DNA from: Seriola aureovittata
Taxonomy: Eukaryota; Chordata; Actinopteri; Carangiformes; Carangidae
DNA length: 64,000 nt
Direction of reading: 5' to 3'
NCBI RefSeq assembly: GCF_021018895.1
Contig: NC_079377.1
Location: 6,144,501 to 6,208,500, forward strand
The notes beneath the pieces were generated by a model. It was not told the DNA's origin. It saw only the letters and a program-made list of their open reading frames with translations, and did not search any database. The translations under genes were made by a program, and so were the position numbers. How positions within the stretch are numbered: the first letter of the stretch is position 1; the number at the start of each line of letters is the position of its first letter. Below, piece after piece: positions 63,118 to 64,000 of this stretch.

Positions 63118-64000
63118 GTATGGATACACAAACTACCAAACAAGCAAATACTGTTACTGTTACTCAGAAGCGAAGGCAGCAGGCCACAGAAGTCTGAGGA
63201 CAGAGTATGGAGGACCAGTGTGATGGAAATAGTAATAATTTATTAGTTGATAACCAGCTGTCCAATAAAAATAGGTATTAATACAAATTAATTTAATAAT
63301 TTATAGATTAATAGACTAAATTACAAAAGAATTCATTATTTGATCTTTTAATAAGCAATAAAAAGAGGAATTATAAAAAATAATTTGCAAATTAAATATT
63401 AATCCTCAATAAATAGTACAAATTAAAAAGGGGTTTACAAACACAACATAAAACAGTCATTCAGTACATCATTTAGAAAATACATTAATGACTTCATAAG
63501 TAAATAATGGAATTTAAAAGTCTATTTGAAAGTGCAGTTTAAGAAGAGAAATAAATAAATTCACAAATTTAATTAAGAGTACAGATTTTAATCAGGCATT
63601 TTAAAGGGTCATTTCCTTTCCCATTTACATATCTATTTCCATGCTGCTTTTCCTTTTCCTTTTAGCTATTTGATTTGCTTCTCACCTCTTCATTTAGCCT
63701 TTCCATGCCACTTTGGGTCTTGCACTAGTAAACTGATGTAAAACAATGAAAATTCACCATGAGCTGTAACAAGCTGTCTGACTGGCTATCCCCTGGCATG
63801 TCATATGCACTTGTGTAACTGGGGTGTGGGAAGGAGAATTTCAGGGTGGGTGATGACGTTGAGGGTGTCTCCTATGGTGCAACACTCTCTGAGGGTCGGA
63901 GCTCCATTTCACTGTCCCCCAAAGCTTTTGATATATCAGTGTTGGTTATTTTAAGAGAGAGTGAAAATCAAGGCAAACTGCTCTGGCACAAACATATACA
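63118..64000 (+). other. ttc7a intron 12 (partial)
   Basis: No coding sequence seen. Very AT-rich from about 63230 to 63600, with repeated 'attaat' and 'aaataa' units, possibly a decayed interspersed repeat. The next ttc7a exon is expected beyond the window. Confidence 0.7.

Noticed and set aside
1..64000. Search for an operon-like, CRISPR, phage or otherwise novel multi-gene system
   Set aside because: The window is ordinary vertebrate DNA with four conserved genes. The only direct-repeat arrays are microsatellites and one minisatellite, with no spacer structure.

Overview
This window is vertebrate nuclear DNA, almost certainly from a teleost fish and probably a percomorph. The evidence is split genes with GT-AG introns, very dense (CA)n/(TG)n microsatellites, Tc1/mariner and hAT relics, and several interspersed repeats that I recognise as common in teleosts. 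There are no operons, no CRISPR array, and no rRNA or tRNA gene that I can support.

Four protein-coding genes are supported. (1) socs5, plus strand: one intronless coding exon at 2168-3859, preceded by a clear splice acceptor, so bases 1-2148 are the end of a 5'UTR intron. (2) prop1, plus strand: three coding exons between 36086 and 37995, giving an intact 226-residue paired-like homeodomain protein. (3) mcfd2, minus strand: three coding exons between 41611 and 40243, giving a 155-residue secretory-pathway EF-hand protein. (4) ttc7a, plus strand: the first twelve coding exons from 44092 to 63117 (about 492 residues), with the rest beyond the window end. The block socs5 - mcfd2 - ttc7a matches human 2p21. 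Human PROP1 lies elsewhere (5q35), so prop1 between socs5 and mcfd2 is the main difference in gene order.

Layout: 1-2148 socs5 intron; 2149-3859 socs5 exon; 3860-36085 a long stretch without a supported gene, holding possible socs5 3'UTR and poly(A) signals, two Tc1-like relics with inverted ends, a nested pair of small DNA elements, a dead hAT transposase, a third Tc1 fragment and many microsatellites; 36086-38034 prop1; 38035-40242 the tail-to-tail gap between prop1 and mcfd2, with one miniature inverted-repeat element; 40243-42400 mcfd2 and its promoter; 42400-44091 the divergent mcfd2/ttc7a upstream region; 44092-64000 ttc7a exons and introns.

The genes have unrelated roles: SOCS5 in cytokine/EGFR signalling feedback, PROP1 in pituitary lineage, MCFD2 in ER-to-Golgi cargo export with LMAN1, and TTC7A in the PI4K-IIIalpha plasma-membrane scaffold. 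They share a neighbourhood, not a pathway. I found no undescribed multi-gene system. The most interesting structure is in ttc7a, where several introns carry a CA tract just after the donor and a TG tract just before the acceptor. In pre-mRNA these tracts could pair and bring the splice sites together. A second item is an unexplained 127-codon antisense reading frame inside prop1 intron 1.
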